From Tissierellia bacterium (GTDB taxonomy: Bacteria > Bacillota > Clostridia > Tissierellales > Dethiosulfatibacteraceae): 5,603 nt of DNA. Each line of letters starts with the position of its first letter. The first letter of the stretch is position 1. A program made the position numbers and the translations under genes. The DNA is taken from NCBI GenBank assembly GCA_007116605.1, contig SKID01000244.1, forward strand, positions 1 through 5,603. Reading direction: 5' to 3'. This document shows positions 1 to 5,603 of the stretch, piece by piece. The notes under the pieces were generated by a model. The model was not told the DNA's origin. It did not search any database and saw only the letters and a program-made list of their open reading frames with translations.

Positions 1-85
1 CGCCATGTTTTTCATTCCATTTTTCAACGATTTCACCTTTTTTAATGTGTCCTTTAAAACCGTTTGAAAGTGTTTTATAGTCCAT
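1..85 (-). CDS. Start of an unidentified protein, cut by the window edge
   Basis: Only the first 28 codons are visible, because the frame runs off the left end of the window. The ATG at 85-83 is preceded by a purine-rich AAGGGGG (about 92-98) at good distance, which lies inside the last codons of the truncated permease. The start is two bases after that gene's stop, so the two are probably transcribed and translated together. The peptide begins MDYKTLSNGFKGHIKKGE and is hydrophilic, with no signal peptide or membrane segment in the visible part. The MDYKTLSNG opening recalls aldo/keto reductase N-termini, but the following residues do not, so I assign no function. The frame that continues the permease past its stop is also open to the edge. 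The ribosome binding site is the main reason to prefer this frame. Confidence 0.5.
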   Translation of the reverse strand, partial: MDYKTLSNGFKGHIKKGEIVEKWNEKHG

Positions 86-87
86 GC

Positions 88-669
88 TTACCCCCTTACT
101 AAATACACGCCTTTAGCTTCTCCAAAACCTTGAACCACTTCTTCAGTGATTAGCCGACTATAATTTAATTCTGGATGCGCCATCACTGTGAAGGTTGTGT
201 TATTTCTAAAAGGGGTAAATGTATTGACTAATGCATTATAAACATAAGATGCTGGCATGATAATCACACTATTGACTTGTTTATTTGAAAGCATAGACAT
301 GGCTTCATCCATGGATACCACTTGATAATTAAAAAAGTCTACCATCCCATCTGACCCTAAAAATTCATCAAAGAAAATCTTTTCTGGATCAAATTGTTCA
401 ATCATTGCCGCTGTATCCATATTTATTTCTTCAGTGACACTGCTTCCTAAAGTTTTCATAAATCGTTCAAATCGTTCAATATCTGCCTCACGATCATAGG
501 CTGTCACTATGGCAATATTGAGAGTCCATTGGCTTCCCATTTCTTGAAAAGAACCTACTAGAGCAAAACTCAATATGGTGATCAATATAATTGGCATAAG
601 AATTAAGGCCACTATCTTTTTTTTATCATAAAGCATGAGCTTTAAGTCTTTTAAGACAATATTCCACAT
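88..669 (-). CDS. ABC-2 type transporter permease, C-terminally truncated
   Basis: This is the membrane subunit of an ABC exporter, but only its first half is present. Residues 1-18 are a basic cytoplasmic start (MWNIVLKDLKLMLYDKKK) typical of ABC-2 permeases. Residues 19-39 form one strong membrane helix, and residues 40 to about 185 resemble the large extracellular domain between helices 1 and 2 of the ABC2_membrane_3 type. Full-length members are usually about 370-400 residues and end with five further helices; here the protein stops at 193 after GEAKGVYLVRG. The start is well supported: GGAGGA at 674-679 overlaps the stop of the upstream ATPase gene, with a 9-base gap, so translation is probably coupled. 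As it stands the protein should not form a transport channel alone. It is either a decayed gene, the product of a deletion, or half of a split permease. The family call is good, function is doubtful. Confidence 0.8.
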   Translation of the reverse strand: MWNIVLKDLKLMLYDKKKIVALILMPIILITILSFALVGSFQEMGSQWTLNIAIVTAYDREADIERFERFMKTLGSSVTEEINMDTAAMIEQFDPEKIFFDEFLGSDGMVDFFNYQVVSMDEAMSMLSNKQVNSVIIMPASYVYNALVNTFTPFRNNTTFTVMAHPELNYSRLITEEVVQGFGEAKGVYLVRG

Positions 670-678
670 AGCGTCCTC

Positions 679-1608
679 CTAATCCCTTAAAGCCTTGCCT
701 GTTAAGGTAAGAAATACCGTCTCAAGATCAGGCTTCTTCACATCCATGCCTTGCAGTTTTCCACCATGATGTGCGATAATATCTAATATTTCACCATAAC
801 TTCCATTTTGCCCTTCTCGCTTAAAAGTCAGTTGATTGTCTTGTACGGTTAAATGGCTAATATAGGGGTGTTGTTGTAAAACTTCTATCATCCCTGGATT
901 AATGTTTTCAATAGTCATGTCAACTTGCTCTGTCCCCTTAATACTTTCCACCAAAGACTCTTTTGTTCCTGAAGCAATGATTTTGCCTTGATCCATAATG
1001 CAAGTTCGGGTACATAAGTATTCCACTTCTTCCATATAATGACTCGTATAAATCACTGTTGTGCCTTCAAGGTTGATTTTTTTAATCGCATCTAAGATAT
1101 GATTTCGTGATTGTGGATCGATGCCCACCGTGGGTTCATCAAAAATAATCAGCTTCGGATGGTGTAATAGGGCAGATCCAATATTCAGCCTTCTTTTCAT
1201 TCCACCTGAATATTTTTCGACACGATCTTTCAAGCGATCTTTAATCCCAATGATTTCCGCAACTTCTTGTATTCTTTCTTTCAGTTGATTTCCTTTTAGT
1301 CCATAAGATTGTCCCCAAAACTTTAAGTTATCCATACCCGTCAAAGTTGGATAGAGTGCTATTTCTTGGGGTACATAGCCTAACTCTTTTCTAATGCTAT
1401 TTGGATTGTGTGCTATGTTTTGCTCTTTATAAATAATCTCACCCGTATCTGGTGCAATTAGTGTGGCTATCATTGATATTGTAGTTGATTTACCTGCACC
1501 ATTAGGACCTAACAACCCTAATATTTCTCCCTCTTGTACTTGGAAGTCAATCCCTTGAACGGCTATGTTTTGACCATATTTTTTAGATAAATTTTTTATT
1601 TGTAACAT
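679..1608 (-). CDS. ABC transporter ATP-binding protein (DrrA/NatA-like)
   Basis: This is a cytoplasmic ATPase that would energise export through an ABC-2 permease. All nucleotide-binding motifs are intact: Walker A GPNGAGKST (34-42), Q-loop Q81 in YVPQE, signature YSGGMKRR (133-140), Walker B LIIFDE (153-158), D-loop GIDP (162-165) and the switch histidine H190 in YTSHY. Residues from about 210 to 309 form the C-terminal extension common in DrrA/CcmA-like ATPases (DUF4162-like region), ending in LETVFLTLTGKALRD. At 309 residues it has the normal family length. The ATG at 1608-1606 is preceded by GGAGGGG. It lies 31 bases after the lipoprotein gene and 9 bases before the permease gene, so the three form one operon. 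The substrate cannot be inferred. The ATPase is intact while its adjacent permease is truncated, so it may work with a permease outside the window or be an orphan. Confidence 0.93.
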   Translation of the reverse strand: MLQIKNLSKKYGQNIAVQGIDFQVQEGEILGLLGPNGAGKSTTISMIATLIAPDTGEIIYKEQNIAHNPNSIRKELGYVPQEIALYPTLTGMDNLKFWGQSYGLKGNQLKERIQEVAEIIGIKDRLKDRVEKYSGGMKRRLNIGSALLHHPKLIIFDEPTVGIDPQSRNHILDAIKKINLEGTTVIYTSHYMEEVEYLCTRTCIMDQGKIIASGTKESLVESIKGTEQVDMTIENINPGMIEVLQQHPYISHLTVQDNQLTFKREGQNGSYGEILDIIAHHGGKLQGMDVKKPDLETVFLTLTGKALRD

Positions 1609-1639
1609 GTTCCCCTCCGCAGTTGTTTTTTTAGCATGA

Positions 1640-2590
1640 TTACTGTCCTAATCCAGGCACTTGAATCCCATCCATATCCTCTATGGACATCACATTGTCA
1701 CTATTGAATTCCGGTAATTGGATGTCTTGCCATCGATTGTTTTCCCAGTTTTCTTCTGTCAGTGTCATAGTCATTTTATACATCCCACCAGGCTCAGGGT
1801 TAAACTGTTCAAACTCAATAAAAGTCTCATCTCTTACAATAAAACCATCAATATCAATATAGGCATACACTTTAAAGTTAACTTTATCCATTGAATTAAA
1901 GGCTGTTTCTAAAGAATCAATCATTTCTTCAATAGAAAAATCTTCTGTGTCCACAAGACCCATTAATTGAATTAAACTTTCTTTTTCTGCTCGAGCTAAA
2001 GAGAACACTTTTTTCATAAACAATCGCACTTGATCTTCAGAAGGTTCAACTGTAAATCTGGTTACTTTCACTTCTCCATCTTCTGTAAGCATAATCGCTC
2101 TTTCGCCCTTGACAACATTATCTACTTCTAATAATTCAATCCATTCTTGGGTTACTCTTGTGATAAAAGGATGCTCTTCATCAAATGGGTGTTTATTGGG
2201 TGATTGTAATGTGTTTTCATCCATCTTGAGATAATGTGATAAGATCGGTAGCTTTAGATAATAGTCTCTCCCTTGCTGATAAAGCTTGCCATCAAGACCA
2301 TAATCTCCTAAAAAGAAGTAAAAATCACTTGCTCTTAAATTTTGACTTTTATCAAAACTTGTTAAATAGTTCATTTCTATGTTTTCCATAGACTGATACC
2401 TTAACTGTTCTTCTTGTGTTAAGCCTTCTAATCGAAAAACATTTTGAATCCCTATTGAAAAACTGCTTTTGCCCTGGTCTAAACCTTCTGTTTTTAAAAC
2501 AGCTTCTTGATAAGTTTCTAATGCAGAACCTGCACAACCTACACTAGAAAGTAACATTAAACCGATGAATAATATTGCTATTTTTTTCAT
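1640..2590 (-). CDS. Predicted lipoprotein of the ABC operon, function unknown
   Basis: The 316-residue protein opens with a lipoprotein signal peptide: KK, a hydrophobic stretch (4-17) and SSVGC, placing the lipidated cysteine at C19. It is therefore expected to be anchored to the outer face of the cytoplasmic membrane. The rest is acidic and hydrophilic with alternating polar/apolar segments, suggesting beta-rich folding, and no other membrane helix. Segments such as FYFFLGDYGLDGKLYQQG and VNFKVYAYIDIDGFIVRD loosely recall the LolA/LppX-like or DUF6612-type lipoproteins of Firmicutes, but I do not recognise a definite family. The ATG at 2590-2588 has GAGGTG upstream. It is the first gene of the operon with the ABC ATPase and permease, so it may serve as an accessory, sensor or substrate-binding component of that exporter (inference). 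A promoter lies directly upstream. Confidence 0.85.
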   Translation of the reverse strand: MKKIAILFIGLMLLSSVGCAGSALETYQEAVLKTEGLDQGKSSFSIGIQNVFRLEGLTQEEQLRYQSMENIEMNYLTSFDKSQNLRASDFYFFLGDYGLDGKLYQQGRDYYLKLPILSHYLKMDENTLQSPNKHPFDEEHPFITRVTQEWIELLEVDNVVKGERAIMLTEDGEVKVTRFTVEPSEDQVRLFMKKVFSLARAEKESLIQLMGLVDTEDFSIEEMIDSLETAFNSMDKVNFKVYAYIDIDGFIVRDETFIEFEQFNPEPGGMYKMTMTLTEENWENNRWQDIQLPEFNSDNVMSIEDMDGIQVPGLGQ

Positions 2591-2620
2591 GACACACCTC
2601 TATATTTATTTGATAATGCC

Positions 2621-2648
2621 ATTATATCTTTTCACTGAGATTTGACCA
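2621..2648 (-). promoter_or_regulatory. Sigma-A-type promoter of the lipoprotein-ABC operon
   Basis: Read on the minus strand there is a perfect -10 box TATAAT (2626-2621) and a -35 box TGGTCA (2648-2643; four of six matches to TTGACA) separated by 16 bases. The -10 box is about 30 bases before the lipoprotein start codon, which leaves a short leader. The -35 box falls inside an inverted repeat, so a regulator could act here. Confidence 0.55.
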
Positions 2649-2685
2649 TCTATCTATGGTCATTTTATACCATGACTTTTGTCAT
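2644..2685. repeat. Cluster of overlapping inverted repeats upstream of the lipoprotein gene
   Basis: GACCAT (2644-2649) is the inverse of ATGGTC (2656-2661). ATGGT (2656-2660) also pairs with ACCAT (2669-2673), and ATGAC (2672-2676) pairs with GTCAT both upstream (2659-2663) and downstream (2681-2685). The first dyad covers the -35 box of the operon promoter, so an operator is a reasonable guess. A transcription terminator for the upstream symporter gene is less likely, since no T-run follows on the minus strand. Confidence 0.45.
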
Positions 2686-2707
2686 AGATTTAATATACAT
2701 TGATTTT

Positions 2708-4087
2708 TCAACTATTTTTTTTGTTTATCAAATATCCTATTGCAATAATCACGCAACTAATTCCTAGACCGATATAGAGGGGATCAATGGTAGTTAAACG
2801 AAAAACGGACAATACAATCGTTAAAGTTGGTGCGATCACCATGGCTAAGAGTCCTGCTTTTTTAGGTGTCTTGTTTTTTAATATGAGTATCGTCATTAAA
2901 GGGACGAAGACTACTGTTCCTCTTAATGTCATCGATAAAAATGACCATTGTAAAATAAGGGAATCTAGATTAAATATCACCATTAGGGCGGTCAAAAGCA
3001 TGACAACCAGTACGGTTCCTCGAAGGACGCGCATTTCTTGTCTATCTGTTGCATCTGGCATAAGCAAATGTTTAAATATATCTCTACTAAATAATGTGCT
3101 AATTCCTAATGCTAAACCTGCCCCTGTTGCAACAACAGAAATAATTAAAGTGGCTATCACAATTCCACCTATTACTGGATTTAAGTAATAAACGACAAAT
3201 AGTGGCAAGGCTTGTTTAGATGCTATCAGAGGATGGTTCGCCTGCATAAACAGACCGATGAGTGTAGAGAGTACACCTATGGGAGGTATTAATAAAGCCG
3301 CTAAAAATGCACCTTTTCTTGATTCATTTGCTGTTTTACCAGAAAAAATGGCTTGTAAATAGGTTTGTGTTGATGAAACCCCTACAACCAAAGCAAACCC
3401 TTGGGCTAAATTGACGCCAATACCCTGACTGAATAAATTAAACCATGGCTCTTTTGGAAAAGTATTTGCGATACCTGTAAAACCTCCAAATCCTATCATC
3501 ACAATGATACCACTAAATAATAGAGTGCCATAAAGCAAAAAAGTCTTCAATGTTCCAACAATACCCGATCCTAAAAATCCACCAAAAAAAATATATGACA
3601 TCATCAGCATCATCGTTAGAAAGATGGCGATGTTTTCAGTGATATGAAACAATGTTGTGAAAATTGCCACAGCCGCTAAGACTTGTCCTGTAATATGAAC
3701 GAAAATAGCAATGGATGAAATCATACTCGATGTGGTTCTTCCGTGATTTCCATAAAAGCGAGTCATAAATTCAGGTATCGTAAAAATATTTGCATCTCGT
3801 AAGGGACGAGCAACAAATAAACCTAAAAAAAGACAGCCCATGCTTGCACCTAATGTAAACCACATCCCATTTGCACCACTGATAAATGCCGCTTGTGCAG
3901 TTCCTATCGTTGAAGCACCCCCAACCAAAGTCCCAATAATGCTGGTTGCCACTTGCGGTCCAGTAAAGCGCCGACCCCCTAAAGAAAAATCTTTAGAATC
4001 TTTGACCCCTTTGCTAGCTTTTAATCCAACAAAAGAAACGATTAACAATGTTAGCATTGTAGTAAATAAATAACTGCTGTTTTCCAT
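2708..4087 (-). CDS. Sodium:solute symporter family (SSS) transporter
   Basis: This is an integral membrane carrier expected to import a small solute together with Na+. The 459 residues hold about 12-13 hydrophobic helices. SSS landmarks are the early KDSKDFSLGGRR loop (30-40), the first unwound-helix region VGGASTIGTAQ (55-65), the cytoplasmic loop STQTYLQAIFSGKTANESRKGA (239-260, conserved Q and R), and the helix VATGAGLALGISTLFSRDIFK (319-339). In studied members such as vSGLT the equivalent helix supplies part of the Na+ site. Members are usually 450-550 residues, so it appears complete. AGGGAGG stands just before the ATG at 4087-4085, and the gene ends at TGA 2710-2708. It is divergent from ispA, and the 82-base gap must hold promoters for both; I see only a weak candidate for this strand. 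Substrate is not predictable; proline, pantothenate, sugars and organic acids are all transported by this family. Confidence 0.9.
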   Translation of the reverse strand: MENSSYLFTTMLTLLIVSFVGLKASKGVKDSKDFSLGGRRFTGPQVATSIIGTLVGGASTIGTAQAAFISGANGMWFTLGASMGCLFLGLFVARPLRDANIFTIPEFMTRFYGNHGRTTSSMISSIAIFVHITGQVLAAVAIFTTLFHITENIAIFLTMMLMMSYIFFGGFLGSGIVGTLKTFLLYGTLLFSGIIVMIGFGGFTGIANTFPKEPWFNLFSQGIGVNLAQGFALVVGVSSTQTYLQAIFSGKTANESRKGAFLAALLIPPIGVLSTLIGLFMQANHPLIASKQALPLFVVYYLNPVIGGIVIATLIISVVATGAGLALGISTLFSRDIFKHLLMPDATDRQEMRVLRGTVLVVMLLTALMVIFNLDSLILQWSFLSMTLRGTVVFVPLMTILILKNKTPKKAGLLAMVIAPTLTIVLSVFRLTTIDPLYIGLGISCVIIAIGYLINKKNS

Positions 4088-4114
4088 TTCTGCCTCCCTA
4101 GAAACCCATTAAAC

Positions 4115-4143
4115 TTGTCTCAAAATATTTGCCATGTTATAAT
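4115..4143 (+). promoter_or_regulatory. Promoter of ispA (and probably of the downstream RNA)
   Basis: TTGTCT (4115-4120) is followed after exactly 17 bases by a perfect TATAAT (4138-4143), which is itself preceded by TG (4135-4136) to give an extended -10, TGTTATAAT. Transcription would start near 4150, leaving a leader of only about 20 bases before the ispA start. No terminator is seen between ispA and the structured RNA, so this promoter probably drives both. Confidence 0.7.
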
Positions 4144-4169
4144 ATCGGAAAAAAGATTGGATAAATATA

Positions 4170-5054
4170 ATGGAATTTATGACTTGGATGAACCAAAACT
4201 TAAAAATAGTAGATCACTATCTTGAGAAAATCTTGCCAGAACCTTTAAGTCGTCAGCAACAATTATATCAAAGTATGCGATATAGCTTGTTATCTGGAGG
4301 CAAACGCATTCGTCCACTGTTAATGCTTGCTTCCTATGAGCTATTTCAAAAGGATTCAACTCCTATATTGCCATATGCTGCTGCCGTTGAAATGATTCAT
4401 GCTTATTCATTAATTCATGACGATTTACCCGCTATGGATAATGATGATTTTAGGCGTGGCAAACCTACAAATCACAAAGTCTATGGTGAAGCGATGGCGA
4501 TATTAGCTGGTGATGCTCTTCTTAATAAAGCTGTTGAAATTATCCTAGACTCTCGCTCAACATCTCACTTTTCTGACGCTACCATTTTAGATTGCTTATC
4601 TGTACTAATGACTGCCTCTGGTAGTCAAGGGATGATTGGAGGACAAGTTGTTGATATGTTTGTCCAAGAAAAAAGTCAAGACTATTTAGAGCATATGCAT
4701 CGACTCAAAACCGGCGCCTTGATACAAGCTTCATGTGAAATCGGTGCTATTGCTGGCCAAGGTTCCCATGAGGAGATTAAAGCCGTCAAAGAATATGCTC
4801 GCCTATTAGGATTAGCTTTTCAAGTCAAAGACGATATTCTTGATTACACTTCAACTGAAGAAGTTTTAGGTAAGCCTATCGGTAGTGATGAGAAAAACAA
4901 TAAACTAACCTATGTGTCTCTACTGGGATTAGAAGCTTCTAACCATTTGTTGAATCAATACACCCAAGAGGCGATAGCCCATCTTTCTGTATTTCAAGAA
5001 AAAAAGACGCGACTTTTAGAGATCGCCGATTATTTGCTCAAAAGAACAAAATAG
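4170..5054 (+). CDS. ispA: Short-chain polyprenyl diphosphate synthase (farnesyl/geranylgeranyl type)
   Basis: This cytoplasmic prenyltransferase condenses isopentenyl diphosphate with allylic diphosphates to make farnesyl, or possibly geranylgeranyl, diphosphate for quinone and cell-wall lipid carriers. Conserved elements are GGKRIRP (43-49, with K45 and R48 for IPP binding), H77, the first aspartate-rich motif DDLPAMD (84-90) followed by RRG, KTGAL (180-184), GGQVVD (157-162), FQ (217-218) and the second aspartate-rich motif DDILD (221-225). The two-residue insertion in the first motif and HAYSLIH before it match the bacterial IspA type. The 294-residue length is normal. Several starts are possible (ATG at 4170, 4179 or 4188), none with a strong ribosome binding site; the longest is listed. 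Unlike the usual order, xseA/xseB are not upstream. The structured RNA begins directly after the TAG, the arrangement known for OLE RNA loci. Confidence 0.95.
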   Translation: MEFMTWMNQNLKIVDHYLEKILPEPLSRQQQLYQSMRYSLLSGGKRIRPLLMLASYELFQKDSTPILPYAAAVEMIHAYSLIHDDLPAMDNDDFRRGKPTNHKVYGEAMAILAGDALLNKAVEIILDSRSTSHFSDATILDCLSVLMTASGSQGMIGGQVVDMFVQEKSQDYLEHMHRLKTGALIQASCEIGAIAGQGSHEEIKAVKEYARLLGLAFQVKDDILDYTSTEEVLGKPIGSDEKNNKLTYVSLLGLEASNHLLNQYTQEAIAHLSVFQEKKTRLLEIADYLLKRTK

Positions 5055-5117
5055 TTTTTTGTCTGATGACTAGCCGTACTCATTGCCTAGTATTTAGGAT
5101 CAAATCGTATCATCGCT

Positions 5118-5292
5118 GCTTAGTATTTAGACCCTTTGCTGGGGATACAACTGCATCTTCGTTGCTTAGTATTGAATCCTTTGTTTTTATTAACTATTAA
5201 AGGAAACAAAGAATCCAATAATGCGCATCTCAGAAGCATGTTGTATCCTTTTTTAACTAAAGTGAACGGAAGCAAAGGGTCACATAATGCGC
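5118..5292 (+). other. Long nested helix in the 5' half of the OLE RNA
   Basis: The arms pair in strict nested order. GACCCTTTGCT (5130-5140) with AGCAAAGGGTC (5271-5281) gives 11 perfect pairs, and GGATACAAC (5143-5151) with GTTGTATCC (5240-5248) gives 9. CTTC (5157-5160) pairs with GAAG (5233-5236), ATTG (5171-5174) with CAAT (5216-5219), and CTTTGTTT (5179-5186) with AAACAAAG (5204-5211). The terminal loop is about 5187-5203. Right-arm bases 5249-5270 have no partner and would form a large bulge. Confidence 0.75.
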
Positions 5293-5307
5293 GAGTCATC
5301 AACAGGA

Positions 5308-5350
5308 CTCTTAGGTTCAGATGTCGTGTAAACGGCAGCTGACCTTAGAG
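5308..5350 (+). other. GNRA-capped hairpin in the OLE RNA
   Basis: The bases 5308-5320 pair with 5339-5350 (11 pairs, one mismatch, one bulged T). Above it TGTCGT (5322-5327) pairs with ACGGCA (5332-5337), including one G-U pair, and is closed by the tetraloop GTAA (5328-5331), a GNRA loop that commonly docks into a receptor elsewhere in a folded RNA. Confidence 0.7.
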
Positions 5351-5382
5351 ACCGTTATCCAGGGACTCTACAGGGCTATCCT

Positions 5383-5400
5383 CCCACTTGAACAAGTGGG
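5383..5400 (+). other. Perfect hairpin in the OLE RNA
   Basis: CCCACTT (5383-5389) and AAGTGGG (5394-5400) form seven perfect pairs around the four-base loop GAAC. It is not followed by a T-run, so it is an internal element of the RNA rather than a terminator. Confidence 0.7.
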
Positions 5401-5486
5401 AAACTTGCACTGTGAGTCATCGGAGATACTTGTTTTATCCTCTATTAGCATTGAATATTAGTGCTACCCCAACCAATAGGGGAAAA

Positions 5487-5591
5487 GATCAACTATTTTC
5501 CCGAGAAGCGCCTCTTTTGATGCCTTGTTTCCTTTGAGCTTAATAGATGACAAGGCGTCAAATGTGAAGCTACGAGGGAAACATATTGATC
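5487..5591 (+). other. Closed 3' domain of the OLE RNA
   Basis: GATCAA (5487-5492) pairs with TTGATC (5586-5591), and TTTCCC near 5497-5502 with GGGAAA near 5576-5581. Inside, TTTGATGCCTTGT (5516-5528) pairs with ACAAGGCGTCAAA (5550-5562) over 13 pairs with one G-U, around a 21-base loop. This closed domain suggests the RNA ends shortly after 5591. Confidence 0.7.
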
Positions 5592-5603
5592 TATAAAAAC
5601 AAA

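Larger units (their letters stand above)
5058..5596 (+). ncRNA. ole: OLE RNA (ornate, large, extremophilic RNA), nearly complete
   Basis: This stretch of about 540 bases directly after ispA holds no convincing gene but is full of complementary segments. OLE RNAs are about 600 bases long, occur in anaerobic and extremophilic Firmicutes, and in Bacillus halodurans lie between ispA and oapA-dxs. They form a membrane-associated particle with OapA (two proteins per RNA) and are linked to alcohol and cold tolerance. Seen here: a nested long helix in the 5' half (arms 5130-5140/5271-5281, 5143-5151/5240-5248, 5179-5186/5204-5211), a GNRA-capped hairpin (5308-5350), a hairpin at 5383-5400, smaller hairpins at 5446-5466 and 5467-5482, and a 3' domain closed by GATCAA/TTGATC (5487-5591). 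The call rests on position, size and pairing, since I cannot run a covariance search. Ends are approximate. No promoter or terminator separates it from ispA, so processing from a joint transcript is likely. Confidence 0.85.

Noticed and set aside
1..85. Aldo/keto reductase N-terminus
   Set aside because: Only the first nine residues resemble that family; the following FKGHIKKGE does not match the usual hydrophobic strand and glycine motif.
2672..2685. ATGAC-AAAA-GTCAT hairpin as terminator of the symporter gene
   Set aside because: The stem has only five pairs and no T-run follows on the minus strand.
2787..3188. Plus-strand open frame inside the symporter gene, and a similar one at 3840-4073
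   Set aside because: Both are antisense shadows of a well-supported SSS transporter gene and have no recognisable protein features.
5085..5173. CRISPR-like repeats (GCYTAGTATT three times)
   Set aside because: The repeats are only ten bases with unequal spacing (33 and 46), and two of them pair with downstream arms.
5130..5281. Inverted repeats as ends of an insertion sequence or MITE
   Set aside because: Several arms are nested with internal loops rather than forming terminal repeats, there is no transposase or target duplication, and the location directly after ispA fits OLE RNA better.
5120..5342. Short open frames on both strands after ispA (5136-5342 plus; 5120-5302 minus)
   Set aside because: They lie on the paired arms of the structured RNA, have no ribosome binding sites, and their peptides mirror the inverted repeats rather than any protein family.
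5383..5400. Rho-independent terminator
   Set aside because: The stem is perfect but is followed by AAACTTGCAC instead of a T-run, and structured sequence continues for another 190 bases.

Overview
The window looks like a piece of a low-GC, Gram-positive chromosome, probably from an anaerobic Clostridia-type Firmicute. The evidence is the AT-rich coding sequence, strong AGGAGG-type ribosome binding sites, a lipobox lipoprotein, sigma-A-like promoters with TATAAT boxes, and the RNA described below. The genus cannot be read from the sequence.

Left part (1-2700), all read on the minus strand: a compact export operon. A promoter at about 2621-2648 precedes a predicted membrane-anchored lipoprotein (1640-2590). 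Next comes an ABC ATPase of the DrrA/NatA-like type (679-1608), then an ABC-2 permease (88-669). The permease is only 193 residues long: it keeps the first membrane helix and the extracellular domain but lacks the C-terminal membrane bundle. Two bases after its stop, a new frame with a good ribosome binding site begins and runs off the left edge (85 to 1). Centre (2708-4087), also minus: a sodium:solute symporter (SSS family) with unknown substrate.

Right part (4088-5603), plus strand: a strong promoter with an extended -10 drives ispA (4170-5054), a short-chain polyprenyl diphosphate synthase. A gene-free stretch of about 540 bases starts directly after the ispA stop codon. It is densely structured: nested long-range complementary arms in its 5' half, then a GNRA-capped hairpin, several further hairpins, and a closed 3' domain. 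Location directly after ispA, size and structure together identify it as an OLE RNA (ornate, large, extremophilic). In Bacillus halodurans this RNA lies between ispA and the oapA-dxs genes. It forms a membrane-bound ribonucleoprotein with OapA and is linked to tolerance of short-chain alcohols and cold. The RNA seems almost complete here; oapA would be expected just beyond the right edge.

The OLE call was made from gene order and hand-drawn base pairing, not from a covariance-model search. The best leads within it are two copies of an almost identical internal-loop module (GCTTAGTATT facing ATAATGCGC) in one long helix, and competing pairing partners for the 5' GATGACT segment. Also notable is that ispA-OLE here lacks the usual xseA/xseB genes upstream and has its own promoter next to an unrelated divergent transporter.
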